DNA of 64,000 nucleotides, taken from the NCBI RefSeq assembly GCF_000227135.1, contig NC_018250.1, positions 641,783-705,782 of the forward strand. Direction: 5' to 3'. The notes under the pieces were generated by a model that ran no database searches, was not told where the DNA came from, and saw only the letters and a list, made by a program, of their open reading frames with translations. The DNA is from Leishmania donovani (taxonomy: Eukaryota > Euglenozoa > Kinetoplastea > Trypanosomatida > Trypanosomatidae). A program made the translations under genes and the position numbers. Position 1 is the stretch's first letter, and each line of letters begins with the position of its first letter. Shown here piece by piece: positions 48,302-59,200 of this stretch.

Positions 48302-49258
48302 TCGGCAAGCGTGATTGGGGGGGGGGGGGAGGAGGGCACAGACACGCGCAGCTGTCGTGTGCGCGACAGGTCTCTCTGTGCATCCTGCCGCTGTTGGCAC
48401 TTTGGTGTAGAGGGTGGTGGAGGCGCGCTACTACGGACACACATGTGTGCTTGCTTGTGGCGCACGTGGCTGCGCGAGAGCCGCGCTTCGCTTCGCCGCC
48501 ACCTCTCGCGTTTTCATGGACGACCCTCTCACACCTTGTTGGAGGAGGATGCGGTTGCCTCTTGTCGCGCGGCACCGCTTCGCCTCCAAGTCATCAACAA
48601 CCCTCCCTTCGCTATTCTTGTTGCTTCGCGCGTGCACACAGGCGGTGATGATGGCTCTGACACCCGTGCAGTGCGTGTGGTCGTGGGCGTATTCGCCCTC
48701 AATCCTGCTGCCCCTCCTTTCTTGTTTGTGAGCACCCCCCTCTCTGGTTCTGAGAGACGGGCGTAACCCGTATATGTGGCGGTGGTGGGGAAGGGCTCTG
48801 CGTGAACCTGTATGATGATGCCGTAGTAGCTTCAGACTCTGATACCGTGGGGAAGCAGCATGAAGCTGTCTCTGTAGCGAGTGAGCCAACTGGCTGGCAA
48901 TGCGATCTTCCGAGTTTATTCCAGCGCTCACGACGCACGCGCGTGGATGCTGAATGGATACCACCACTGCCCTCAGCTGCAGCGTGATACGGGAGCCATG
49001 CGACCTCCATCACTTTACATATATATTGCCCAATGGCACCTTTCTAGACAACCCTTCCATCCGCGTGTCTGCCCCCCTCCTTCCTCCCCCCTCGCACTAT
49101 CATCATCAGCTACACGCGGACTGCAAACGTGCATTCTTGCGCTTCCTTTCACTTTCTCTGTAACATCGCCGTGAAAGACTCGCCCCCTTCCCTCCCCCTC
49201 CCCCAGTTGTGGCACCACTCAGAACTAGAGGCGAGGCAGCGACGCACCTGCGGGCTAG
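48302..49258 (+). other. Intergenic between DHHC genes 1 and 2
   Basis: No gene is supported in 950 bases. A G run (48316-48329) follows soon after the first stop, and pyrimidine/C-rich sequence (49070-49095 and 49180-49205) precedes the second gene. Confidence 0.5.
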
Positions 49259-50734
49259 ATGAGAGGACATCATCTGCATGATCGCCGCGACAACAGCGGC
49301 GGCAATGCCTACAAGGTGAACTGCCGTTGCCTGAACGTGCACGCCCACCCAGAGCCAACGAAGGGGTTCAGTGAGAAGTGTATGATGTGCTGCGGCTACT
49401 CCATTCCCGTCTTTGTCGCGATTATGATCATGGCGCTCGCGCTTGCAAGTGATGCCTACAGCATCCGTTTGATTGCTCTGCACCGACACGATGCCTGGCG
49501 CATCGTCGTGTGCTTAGTCGTGCTCGTCTTGACAACCGTCATGGGCCTTCTCGTACTATGGTCTTACTACGCCGTCATCTTCGTCTCTCCAGGCTTTGTG
49601 CCACATGATCCGTGGGCGCATCCGCCCTCGTACGCCGGTCCCTCACTCCGCCCACACGGCGGAGTCGAACAGGCCTTTGTTCCGCAGCTTTATCAATACC
49701 CCCCGCAGCAGCAGCTGCACCCGCCAGGGCCGCAGCAGCCACATGCGGGCTCGCCCGGCTCACTGGCGACGCGGTCTTCTAGTCTGTCGGGCGTCAGTCG
49801 ACCACAAACAACCAACAACGTGCTTGTACCTGCTCCTTCCGACGGCACGGACGGCGCCAGCTCACTGCGCGCCGGCCACCCAAAGTCCCCGCCGGTCATC
49901 GCTTCTGTCGCCGAGGCTGATAACGGTGCATGCACTCCGTTGCGGACTGCCGGCAATACCGGTGCTCCTCGCGGTGGCGACGGCAGGGATGCGATCATTG
50001 TCCACGTTGATGAGGCGTCGCCGACACGCTTTCAGCACGCCAGACCGCCTGACTACTTTACTGCCCCACTCGCAGGATCACCAGAGCAGCAGCAGCACCC
50101 CAACCCGCCCATGTGTCTGAACCCGTACAAGGTTACAACGCTGGACCGTAGCGGGCGCCTGCGTTTCTGCCACGTATGTCATCTTTACAAGCCAGACGGC
50201 GCCCACCATTGCAGTGTCTGCGGCCGGTGTGTGTATAACTTCGATCATCACTGCCCCTTCGTGAACAACTGCGTTGGCCGCAACAACTACAAGCTGTTTG
50301 TGGTCTTCTTGCTCTACAGCAGCGTCGGCGCGACTCTGGGGGGCTGCCTCATGCTCGTTACGATCTTCGCCGTCGACAAAGACGCATTCATGGATAAGCT
50401 GATGTGGATAGCGGTGCCCGCGTTGGATTTGGTTTTCGGTGCCTCGCTGTTGATGTTCTACAGCCAACACCGCCTTCTTCTGAGCAACGGGCAGAGCACG
50501 TTGGAGAGTCTCATTGAATCTCAAAAAGATCCCTGTTCGGGGAGTTGCTGTACCTGCAAGCGCCCTCGGCTCACCCCGGAGCAGAAGGAAGAGGCTGCGC
50601 GGCAGCGCAAGGAAAAGATCGAGCGGCACCAACGCACGCTGATGGGCAAGGAGTCGCCATTCTGGCGGAGATATGCCCCGCTGCCGGTGCGCACAGACGA
50701 CACCGCAGATGATACCGTGCCGGGGACGGTCTGA
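49259..50734 (+). CDS. DHHC palmitoyltransferase 2 of 3
   Basis: A 491-residue protein S-acyltransferase. Two helices (YSIPVFVAIMIMALALASDA and VVCLVVLVLTTVMGLLVLWS) lead into SPGFVPHDPWAHPPSY, equivalent to the loop of gene 1. A low-complexity Gln/Pro/Ser-rich insert of about 160 residues then separates the loop from the cysteine-rich domain (FCHVCHLYKPDGAHHCSVCG). The catalytic motif is DHHC at 329-332 (DHHCPFVNNCVGRNNYKLF, with Phe replacing the common Trp). Two helices follow, then QSTLESLIE, which matches the conserved TTxE motif position. A CxxxCCxC cluster (CSGSCCTCKR) follows and the tail is basic, with ATPase-like motifs absent. The second gene of the array differs from the first mainly by the insert and the tail. 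Confidence 0.94.
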   Translation: MRGHHLHDRRDNSGGNAYKVNCRCLNVHAHPEPTKGFSEKCMMCCGYSIPVFVAIMIMALALASDAYSIRLIALHRHDAWRIVVCLVVLVLTTVMGLLVLWSYYAVIFVSPGFVPHDPWAHPPSYAGPSLRPHGGVEQAFVPQLYQYPPQQQLHPPGPQQPHAGSPGSLATRSSSLSGVSRPQTTNNVLVPAPSDGTDGASSLRAGHPKSPPVIASVAEADNGACTPLRTAGNTGAPRGGDGRDAIIVHVDEASPTRFQHARPPDYFTAPLAGSPEQQQHPNPPMCLNPYKVTTLDRSGRLRFCHVCHLYKPDGAHHCSVCGRCVYNFDHHCPFVNNCVGRNNYKLFVVFLLYSSVGATLGGCLMLVTIFAVDKDAFMDKLMWIAVPALDLVFGASLLMFYSQHRLLLSNGQSTLESLIESQKDPCSGSCCTCKRPRLTPEQKEEAARQRKEKIERHQRTLMGKESPFWRRYAPLPVRTDDTADDTVPGTV

Positions 50735-51468
50735 TGGTGTGGGGAGGGCTAGTCCCCCTGCATGGACATGAGCATATCTGCGCTGTATGTGTGCCACGAT
50801 TCACCGGCATGGTTGTGCGCGTTCACCCTCCCCCTCCACCGAGCTCGATACTGCGGCGGCCTGCCGATCACCCGTGGCTCTTTGTGCTCCCGCAGCCCCG
50901 GAGGCTTTCCGGACTCGAAAAATATACTGTCTTCTTGTGCTGCGTAGTTGCTGCCTCTGTTTGTTGCTTGATGCGCGTGCGGGCGTGTGGGCGTGCTTCC
51001 TCTCCTGAAGGAGCCCGCGCCGCCGTGCTGTCTTTGTGTTATGCCGCTGAGAACTTCTTTTCTTTCTTTTTTTTGTCGCTCTTCCTTGCTGGCACGTGTG
51101 TCTGTGTAGACTTCATGGCGCTGCAGTGACGCATGTTGCCATGACAGGGTACTGTGCCATGCGCTAAGTGTCTCAACGCATTACCTCACCATCAACGCAG
51201 CACGCCGACGCAATGCACAACCACAGCTCACCCACCACTGCTGCACTGCGGCTGAGCCCAGGTCGTCTAGGACGAGCCGTTCTGCCGTCGAGTCGGTCCG
51301 TGGCGCTGACGAGCTCTTCCGGTCCCTCCTCCTCCCTTCTTCGCATGCGTGCTGCGCGATCAGCGCCACATGGACCTGGGCGCACTGCACGCTTCAACCC
51401 ACGCGGGCCGCGCCCAGGGGCCTGGTCGAGGGGCGGAAGCGGTGGCCTCCGTCGTGCGGGCAGCAGGG
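50735..51468 (+). other. Intergenic after DHHC gene 2
   Basis: No gene is accepted up to the large gap. A T-rich section lies at 51056-51075. The frame 51213-51468 is open into the gap but is Arg/Ser/Pro-rich low complexity, so it is not called as a gene. Confidence 0.45.
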
Positions 51469-51847
51469 NNNNNNNNNNNNNNNNNNNNNNNNNNNNNNNN
51501 NNNNNNNNNNNNNNNNNNNNNNNNNNNNNNNNNNNNNNNNNNNNNNNNNNNNNNNNNNNNNNNNNNNNNNNNNNNNNNNNNNNNNNNNNNNNNNNNNNNN
51601 NNNNNNNNNNNNNNNNNNNNNNNNNNNNNNNNNNNNNNNNNNNNNNNNNNNNNNNNNNNNNNNNNNNNNNNNNNNNNNNNNNNNNNNNNNNNNNNNNNNN
51701 NNNNNNNNNNNNNNNNNNNNNNNNNNNNNNNNNNNNNNNNNNNNNNNNNNNNNNNNNNNNNNNNNNNNNNNNNNNNNNNNNNNNNNNNNNNNNNNNNNNN
51801 NNNNNNNNNNNNNNNNNNNNNNNNNNNNNNNNNNNNNNNNNNNNNNN
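51469..51847. other. Assembly gap (379 N)
   Basis: The largest N run in the window. It lies next to a repeat (51893-52110) that recurs at 52498, so repeat structure is the likely reason for the gap. Confidence 0.98.
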
Positions 51848-51892
51848 GAAAGCGCCTGCACACAGCTCATCGCGTGCTTATTTTTGCTGAAT

Positions 51893-52110
51893 CCTCGAGA
51901 CGGTCTGTGCTGAGCGGGCCCAAGAGCGGTCAAAGACGGTAAATCTCTCCGGCGCCGCGCGAGCCCGGATCTGTCCCCCAACACCGAGAGTCTGCAGCCA
52001 ACACCCAAGGTCGGGCTGCAGGCTGCGTGGCTTCCCCCTCCCCCCTCCCACATTCCCCACAGAGTGGGCACCAGGCGCGGATACCACCGGTCAGGTGTCC
52101 TCCGCCATCC
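51893..52110 (+). repeat. 215-bp direct repeat, unit 1
   Basis: The block from tgctgagcgggcccaagagc through caccggtcaggtg recurs at 52498-52715 with a handful of substitutions, spaced 605 bases apart. A weaker relative lies near 29375-29490 (shared gggctgcag and cccacagagtg). Read on the reverse strand, the cactctgtgggg...gaagccacgcagcctgcag part loosely resembles the SIDER core gctctgcgtgtggggagaag plus ccaagcagcctccac. An old antisense SIDER is therefore one possible origin. Confidence 0.75.
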
Positions 52111-52497
52111 TGCGGGGCGGTATCAGCAGAAGGGAAAGAGTAGCGAAGCACAGCGGCACGTTGCGCGTTGGTTTTTCTGACGCGCACACACACGGAGGTC
52201 TGTGGCGTGCCACGCCCTTGTCTAGGCCTTTGATCAGAGCTGCACTATGGCACGGACGCTATCGAAGCCCTTGTACTCTCACTCCTGTCCTTCTCCTTGC
52301 ATTCACTTGTTCCGTTCTCGTGCCGCACCGCGACGTAGCCCTCGGCGAGCATAACGTGCTGAGGCAGCTGGGGGAGCCGTTCCAGAGCAGGCGCAAGTGC
52401 CTACATGCACCTCGCTTGTACACTTAGGGCCACATTTCTGTTGTTTCCCAAGGCGTCATTCGACCGCGAAGACACCGATAACAAGCATTGGCGACGT
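52111..52497 (+). other. Spacer between the two direct repeat units
   Basis: No gene is seen in these 390 bases. Sequence is mixed, with a pyrimidine-rich piece at 52275-52320. Confidence 0.45.
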
Positions 52498-52715
52498 CGT
52501 CGAGACCGTCTGCGCTGAGCGGGCCCAAGAGCGGTCAAGGACGGTAAATCTCTCCGGCGCCGCGCAAGCCCGGATCTGTCCCCCAACACCGAGAGTCTGC
52601 AGCCAACACCCGAGGTCGGGCTGCAGGCTGCGTGGCTTCCCCCTCCCCCCTCCCACATTCCCCACAGAGTGGGCACCAGGCGCGGATACCACCGGTCAGG
52701 TGGCCTCCGGCATCC
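52498..52715 (+). repeat. 215-bp direct repeat, unit 2
   Basis: Matches unit 1 at 51893-52110 with few differences (for example accgtctgcg against acggtctgtg). It lies 136 bases before the ATG of the third DHHC gene, so it may be part of that gene's leader or of the previous 3' UTR. Confidence 0.75.
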
Positions 52716-52850
52716 TCGGAAACCGAGACCGGCATAGAAATACAAACACACACATAGAGGGTACTTCGTTGTCGTTCTGTCTGTGTGCAGTGGTGGGCCC
52801 GATCTCCCCCGTCTGCGCAATCGTCTCGTGCGTCTGCCGGCGTTTGGGAG

Positions 52851-54758
52851 ATGTCTACCCCGACTGTCCACCGAGAGCTACGGGTGCGGTCGTGGCGTGC
52901 GCTGTGGAACCTGCTCGCGGCGTACCGGCTGCCGCTGATTATCTTTGTCTCTGCGACGGCTCTTATCTGGGGGCACAACATCTTCTTCTGTCGACTTCTT
53001 CGTGCAGTGAGGGAGGCGGAGGCGACTGGTGTGCTCCCCTTCGAGGCCATGAGCCTCCTGCAAACGCAGCGATACACGCTCGGCTACACCGCTACGGGCA
53101 CATTTGCGGTTTGCGCTCTTACCCTCGGGAACGTCCTGGTCGCGCTCATGTACTGGTCCTTTGCACGCGTCATCTTCACCTGCCCCGGGTACGTGCCAGA
53201 AGAGCCGTGGAGATACACACCTCGCTTCGATGCTGAGCGACGGCACCATTTGAAGGTGACGTGGTCGGCGCAACTGAAGTGGATCCAAGAACAAGGCGTC
53301 GCTGTACGGCGGCGAGCATTGCAAGCTCTGCAGGAGCAGCAGGCGCTGTGGGCTTACCAGTTGCACATGTTGCAGCAGCAGCCACCGCACGCGTATCCCC
53401 CACCAGCCTCTGGACTCATAACGGCTCTCGGGTCTCCATTCGCGCCTGCAGTGACACCAGGGCAGTTTCCAGCTCCAAACGATGCCGCGAGCAGCGACAG
53501 CCTCTTGATGGCTGCACCGACGCCTCAGCAGCCCTTCTCCCCGCAGCTAGCAGCAGCGGGGAGTCGTGTAATCTCGTGCGCACCAGCCCTCGCTGTTGAT
53601 GCGTCGCTCTCAGTGGGCATGGCAAACATCGCGGCGAACCCCGCGAAGGCGGCAGTCTTGTGCTCAGGATCCGCAGCTCCGCAGCGGACGTGCGAGACAT
53701 CCGGTAAAGCACCTTCCTCCACGTTATCTCCCTCAGCGACAGAGACGACTGCCACAGCCATAACCACCACCGCCACTACAGCTTCCTCTTCCTGCAGCAC
53801 CTCATCCTCTTCAGCTTCTGGGTCCGCAACACCAATGACAAGTACACCGGACCGAGGATCCACCGGGGCTCGCGGGCCTCACGGTCCCCCGACCAGTTGC
53901 GATGCAGCTCCGCCAGCGCTGTCTCTGCATCGTCGGCCGTGCACAGCCATTGCTGCTGTCAAACCCACTGTGAACCCGAACCTGGTGCTCGAGTACGAGG
54001 CGGATGGGTCGCTGCGGTTCTGTGGGGTGTGCCACCAGTACAAGCCAGACGGCAGCCACCACTGTCGCGTATGTGAGCGCTGCGTGTTTGACATGGACCA
54101 CCACTGCCACTTTCTCAATAACTGCATCGGCCGGCACAACTACAAATACTTCTTCTTGTGCATCTTCTACTCCACGTTGGGTGGCGCTGTGAACTCGACG
54201 CTGTTCGTTACTGTGTACGGGTGCAGCGTCGTGTGCCACGACTGGAGCCACGGCTGGTGGTGGGTGCCGGCTGGCATGTGCGCCATCAGCGCGTGCATTG
54301 CGTATTTGTGGGTGCAGCACATTTTTCTACTCATTCGAGGCGTCAGCACGCTGGAGCGCATGACCGAACTGTCCTCGGAGCACTTTCTCATGAGCGTGAG
54401 CGAATCGGGACTCAGTCAGGTCGTCAGGCCCGGAAGCTGCTGCAGCGACTGCGGAATGGCCATCGGTGAATGCGTTCGCGGCATTGCAGCACTCGGGGAA
54501 CACCTCGTTGAGTCACTAGGGTGCAACAGCAAGTCCCGCAGACTATACAAGACCACGGCCTCGTCTCCCACCAGCAGCGGCAGGGGTGATGGCGAAGGCG
54601 GAGCGCCGTCCGCGCCTTCAGACCGAGCGGGGCGCCGGGCGCAGCGCTTTGTGTTGTTGTTCGGACGCCCGCGCTGCTGCCTGTACCATCTGCTGCCGCT
54701 CTCGCCCCCAGGCGAGTCTTCGCGACCGCGCGCGCGGCCGCGCGAAGGAGAGGTATAG
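52851..54758 (+). CDS. DHHC palmitoyltransferase 3 of 3, with a long linker and DHHCHF active site
   Basis: A 635-residue protein S-acyltransferase. The N-terminal helices include LPLIIFVSATALIWGHNIFF and GTFAVCALTLGNVLVALMYW, then the loop PGYVPEEPWRYTPRF. About 210 residues of Gln/Ala/Ser/Thr-rich linker follow before the cysteine-rich domain (FCGVCHQYKPDGSHHCRVCE). The catalytic DHHC is at 416-419 in DHHCHFLNNCIGRHNYKYF, so the position after the Cys is His rather than the usual Pro. Later helices include WWWVPAGMCAISACIAYLWV, followed by GVSTLERMTE, which fits the TTxE motif. The C-terminal 110 residues contain cysteine clusters (GSCCSDCG and RCCLYHLL). The frame reaches 22 codons upstream only through GTG, so the ATG at 52851 was chosen. 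The catalytic Cys is intact, so activity is expected. Confidence 0.93.
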   Translation: MSTPTVHRELRVRSWRALWNLLAAYRLPLIIFVSATALIWGHNIFFCRLLRAVREAEATGVLPFEAMSLLQTQRYTLGYTATGTFAVCALTLGNVLVALMYWSFARVIFTCPGYVPEEPWRYTPRFDAERRHHLKVTWSAQLKWIQEQGVAVRRRALQALQEQQALWAYQLHMLQQQPPHAYPPPASGLITALGSPFAPAVTPGQFPAPNDAASSDSLLMAAPTPQQPFSPQLAAAGSRVISCAPALAVDASLSVGMANIAANPAKAAVLCSGSAAPQRTCETSGKAPSSTLSPSATETTATAITTTATTASSSCSTSSSSASGSATPMTSTPDRGSTGARGPHGPPTSCDAAPPALSLHRRPCTAIAAVKPTVNPNLVLEYEADGSLRFCGVCHQYKPDGSHHCRVCERCVFDMDHHCHFLNNCIGRHNYKYFFLCIFYSTLGGAVNSTLFVTVYGCSVVCHDWSHGWWWVPAGMCAISACIAYLWVQHIFLLIRGVSTLERMTELSSEHFLMSVSESGLSQVVRPGSCCSDCGMAIGECVRGIAALGEHLVESLGCNSKSRRLYKTTASSPTSSGRGDGEGGAPSAPSDRAGRRAQRFVLLFGRPRCCLYHLLPLSPPGESSRPRARPREGEV

Positions 54759-54852
54759 TGCACCGGGGCTCGGTGCGGCGCTGGCTTCCTGAACCAAGTC
54801 GCTTGCCTCTGCCTGCATGCAGTTGTACGTCGAGCAAGGCGTCTTTTGCTTT

Positions 54853-55440
54853 CCATCGCTTGTCTCTCCTCACAGAGCACCCGGATCACGGGAAACACAC
54901 CGCAGTGCGTGGCATCACAGGGCACAGCATCCCCCTCCACAGCCTATCCCATGCCGAATGCCAGAGCAAACCTCCGGCGGTGACAGGGCCAAGTGCCCAC
55001 GACGTGGCGAACCCAGAGCGCTTCATCGCTACTGATGTCGGCGGCCAGGTCCTGGATGGTGCGGCGCCGGGACCACCCGCGACATCGAGCACGTCGGTGC
55101 CATCCACATGACGGGCAGGGTGCCGGCGCGACTCGAGCGTGTATCCCACACACACGGCCCTCGCACTGTCCACGAGTGGTGGGAGGGGGGAGAGCCTGAG
55201 CGCCACCCCGAGGGACGCCACCAGGTGGCGACCGGCATGATGGGTGAGCGGCTGTGAGGGCTGGTGAGCAGACTCTGAGGGAGAGGCCGTGCTCAGATGA
55301 GTGAGTATGCAGTGCTTTAGCGCGCGTGTCTGCGGCTTTTTCGAACCACGGGATTGACCCTGTGACAGGTCGAGGGCTCGAGAGTGGTGTGCAACCCGTG
55401 CTGTATGGCAGAGAACGGACAAGCTGAAGCGAAAGAAAGG
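54853..55440 (+). mobile_element. SIDER-like copy E, diverged
   Basis: Starts near ccatcgcttgtctctcctca and continues with cagagcacccggatcacggg, aaacacaccgcagtgcgtgg and a core with many substitutions and small deletions relative to copies A to D. The hairpin segment (gccaccaggtggc at about 55217) is retained with a shorter loop. It ends with acggacaagctgaagcgaaa and a purine-rich tail. The divergence is what is expected of an old SIDER and contrasts with the near-identical copies A to D. It lies behind the third DHHC gene in sense orientation. Confidence 0.72.
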
Positions 55441-56285
55441 AAACCACATCTTCCTCGAGCCTGCCACGTTGATGCAACCATGACTGGCACTCCCTTGGCT
55501 CCTTCTCCTCGCCCCCTTCCCCCTGCGCCATCTCCACGTCGAATGCCCCTCCTCCCCCTCTCCCCTGCGTTGTCGCGCGCCACTTCACCGGCCCTCATTC
55601 TGTCCTCGGGTGCTCCCGCCACTTTGCACGTCTCACTCTCTGTCCCCCATTCTTCCGCGGTTTGCTTGGGCCGGGCTCTTGTGTGCTGCCGCACTGCCTG
55701 GTCTCCACGCCCTCCCCTCTCCTCCACGCACTACTACACCGCTTCCTTCCGCTCTTCCCTCGCGCAGTAACACGTGGCTTCGGCAGACAGGCATACACCA
55801 ACTCCCCACCACATCTGCTCCTCCCACGTACAAACGTGCACCCCACCGAGAGACCGAGACACGCACACACAGGCGTGCCGCCCCTTCCCTCGTGCGCCTT
55901 CCTGTCTTGATCCCTCCCCTCGTTTTCGCCCTCGCTCAGCCCTTCCGTGGAACACCTCACTCACACACCCTCCTGCAGGCGTGCCACGGTGTTGCGGAGT
56001 TTGTGAGCGAGTAAGGAAGAGGCGTGAGAGACTTGCCTGTGGAAGGACAACGACGCTTTTGTACGCTTTCTTTCTCCGTCTTGTGTAGTCTCGCCTCTGC
56101 AGAAGACTCCTTATTCCTTGCGTTGTCTGTGCCCACGCCTCCGTGTTTTCCTCTCACCCATCCCCTGCCCTGCAACTGCAGGGCAAACCTCCTCTCCCCT
56201 TCTCTCGGTGCTCGTCCTTGACGGATCGCCTTCGCGCGCGCCGGATCGCTTAAGTGGGCTCCTCGAGGCTCACAGGTGCAGCACC
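55441..56285 (+). other. Leader region of the paladin-type gene
   Basis: No gene is supported. Most of this 850 bases is pyrimidine-rich (55500-55560 ccttctcctcgccccctt and onward, 56140-56210), which suits a strong trans-splice acceptor region. The paladin frame is open from 56118 but only through TTG. Confidence 0.5.
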
Positions 56286-59200
56286 ATGGACATCGCCGCT
56301 GCAGCTGCTGCCTCACAGGAGGGCGCCCGTGTGGCCGACACCGCCGCCATTGCGAAGGGCCGCCTTCCACCTGTCGTGCCGCAGCCCTGTAGGAGTGAAC
56401 GGCTCGGCCCAGAGCCGATGACGCTGTCGCCGCCGGCCGCTCGTGACGGCAACACGAGCAGGACTGATCCTCTCGCAACCCTTCGCTGCGGAGCTGGCCA
56501 GGGTGTCATCAGAAATTCAGGAAGCGCACCAGCCTCTATCGGCAGAGGTTCGCCATCCAGAGGCCCTGCCACTCTGGCTTCCGCGCCAAATCCCCGTCGT
56601 GGCTTCTGCATCCCCTCGCTGCGCTCGCCTGGAAACTCATCTGCGTTGCCGCCTCTTTCCGCTGCTGCACAGCACAGCGGCGGGCCTACGCAGTCAACAC
56701 GCCGCCTCCGAAGCCAAGAGATGGCGATAGCTGAAGAGCAAGAGCTGCGCGACTTGAGGCTACTGCTGAACTCTCAGTCGTCGCGTCTGCGCCGGCACAC
56801 TTCTCCAACGATGCTGACTCCCGAAGAGATGCACGCGCCGGTGAAGAGTCCTCCCCCCCTCCTCTCCGGCCCGTCCACGCGACCCGCAGCAGAGACAGCT
56901 GCTGCTGCGGTGATGCTAGTCAGCAGCCAACCCAAGGCTCACACTGCTACCGATGCCAACAAGATTGCGGCACCTCAAGAAGGTCGCACCAAATGCGAGC
57001 CGGCTGATCGCTCGACGGCGGCCGCGGTAACGCATACCGAGTCCATCTCAGCGCGGAGTACGGACCCTTCGATGCGGACAGTGCGCAACGGCGCCCTCTA
57101 CGCACGCAGGCCCAACGGCAGCTCCTTCAAAGACGACTTTTTCGGGCAGTTTCACATCAACGCCGACTCCGCGGCGCAGCCGCAGCTCGACGACAGCGAG
57201 GAAGCGCTGCTCACTGCACTGGAGAAGGAGACGGCAGTGCGCGAAGCCCGGCTGGAGCGCCGCAGCAGGGATATTCGCAAGAAGTTGGCGGAACCGTCGC
57301 GGGACCGGGCCGGCCACATCTATCCGCCGCCGCCCCCGGTGACGCAGGCCACCTCTGAAACAGAGATTCACGAGCGTGCGATGGCAGCCGAAGAGTTTGC
57401 AAAGACCCTAATGCAGCGTCGCCGGCACGGCGAGGAGCGTGATCGACGCCAGCAGCAGAGGGAGCGGCATCGCACTTCGCGCTCTCCTCCGGTGCGCCTA
57501 GGGACGGTCTCTGAAAACAACACCGCCTTCTCCAACACGACCTTCTTGAACACGCAATGCAGGGACGGTGTGGACGTCAACGACACGGAGGCGATCGAGA
57601 GCCATACCATGTTGCACGTCAGCAGCAGCGGCCGGCCTCTCACGCGGGGCTCCTGGGCCTCGCAGGAGCCCCACGAGGCGAACGAGATGTCCATGGCGAG
57701 CCTGGCGCTGGGCCGCATGTCCCTGCGCTCGTGCAGCGTGAACAAGGTGACGGACAGCACGCTGGCGATTATGGAGATGCTCGCAAACAGGCCAGATGTC
57801 CTGCTTCCGTCCCCGGCTGAGACGGCTGTTGTGCGTCGCGGTGACGTGCTGTCCTCAAAGCACATCCTCAAGCGCGACTTGGAGGAGGCGCTGCGGTCGC
57901 GGCAGGGCTCGACCGGCATGATCGCTGGAGCGCCGTTCTTTCGCATCGTACCGAAGCTGAACATCGCCGGTGTCGCCCAGGCAAACGCCAGTGCGGTGCG
58001 CACGATTGTGAATGAGCTGCGCCGCGCGCACGTTGAGGGCCCCATCGTCTGGGTGAACCTGCGCGAGGAGCCGCTTGTGTACATCAACGACACCTCCTAC
58101 ATCGTCCGCGAGCGCGCCGATCCGCTGACGCCCATTATCATCCCCAACGTGACGGGGCTAAGCATCGAGTGCATCGAGCGCAAACTCAAGCAGGAGGTGC
58201 TGCAGGAGGCGTACGAGAATGGTGGCAACGTCAGCGTGCACCTTGAGTGCCGTGGCGGCAACATGGAGGACCAGTGGGTGTGCGCCAGCCGCAGCGAGGT
58301 GCTGACGCTGGCTGAGGTTTTCCATCGCGTGGAGAAGGAGACGGACCACCAAGTCATGTACTTCCGCCGGCCCATCACGCAGAATATTGGGCCGCAGCCC
58401 GAAGATTTCGACTTCGTGCTGGATGCGTGCCTCGAGGAGCCGAAGGCGGTGTTCGTCTTCAGTTGCCAGTCCGGTCGCGGCCGCACGAGCTCGATGATGC
58501 AGATAGCCAACATCGTCCGCTTCTACCAACTTTGCGTGAAGGATGTGACGGCCGATATGCGTGTGCTGCGCGAGAAGGTGAACGGGCCGTCGTACCGCAC
58601 CATTCAGAAGCTGGTGTCGCTCTTTCCTGACGGCAAACTGCACGAGCGTCGCCTCATGATCCTGATGGAGCTTGCCGACAAGGTGTACTCCATGGCGGAC
58701 CACATCAACGAGGCGTTTTCCGGTATGAACGAAGCCCCGGAGGTGGCGAAGATGCGGCTGCAGGTGTACGCGCTCTTTCTGGTCTTCTCCTACTACTGCG
58801 AGCAGAGACTGTGGAACTACTCGACGCGCTTGTCATTTACGCAGTGGCTGAACGAGAACTCCGAGATGAGGCTTCTCATCGGCAGCGTGCGCGAGAAGCT
58901 TGATGACCAGCTCAAGTTGGAGCGGGTGTTCTCCCTGTCCTCGGGAGGCCCCGAGGCCGACGCGCTGCGCGCCATCCGCCACCGTCGCGGTAACGTGCTG
59001 AGCACCGGCCGCATCCTGCTCAGCCTCCCAATGAGCAACTATTCACGCCAGGAGATTATAGCGTTGCGCCAGCTCGCGCCAGGGGTGCCGGTGCTGACAT
59101 GCGGCCGTGTCGGTGAGGTGGCGCGCGACCAGCTCGTGTGCGACATCCGTGACACGTTCCCGCACGTGCGCTCCATCCATTGGATCAGCCTGCGCGCCGA

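Noticed and set aside
51213..51468. Plus-strand frame open into the 379-N gap
   Set aside because: Ser/Arg/Pro-rich, with no motif. It is open mainly because N does not create stops. It cannot be judged without the missing sequence.
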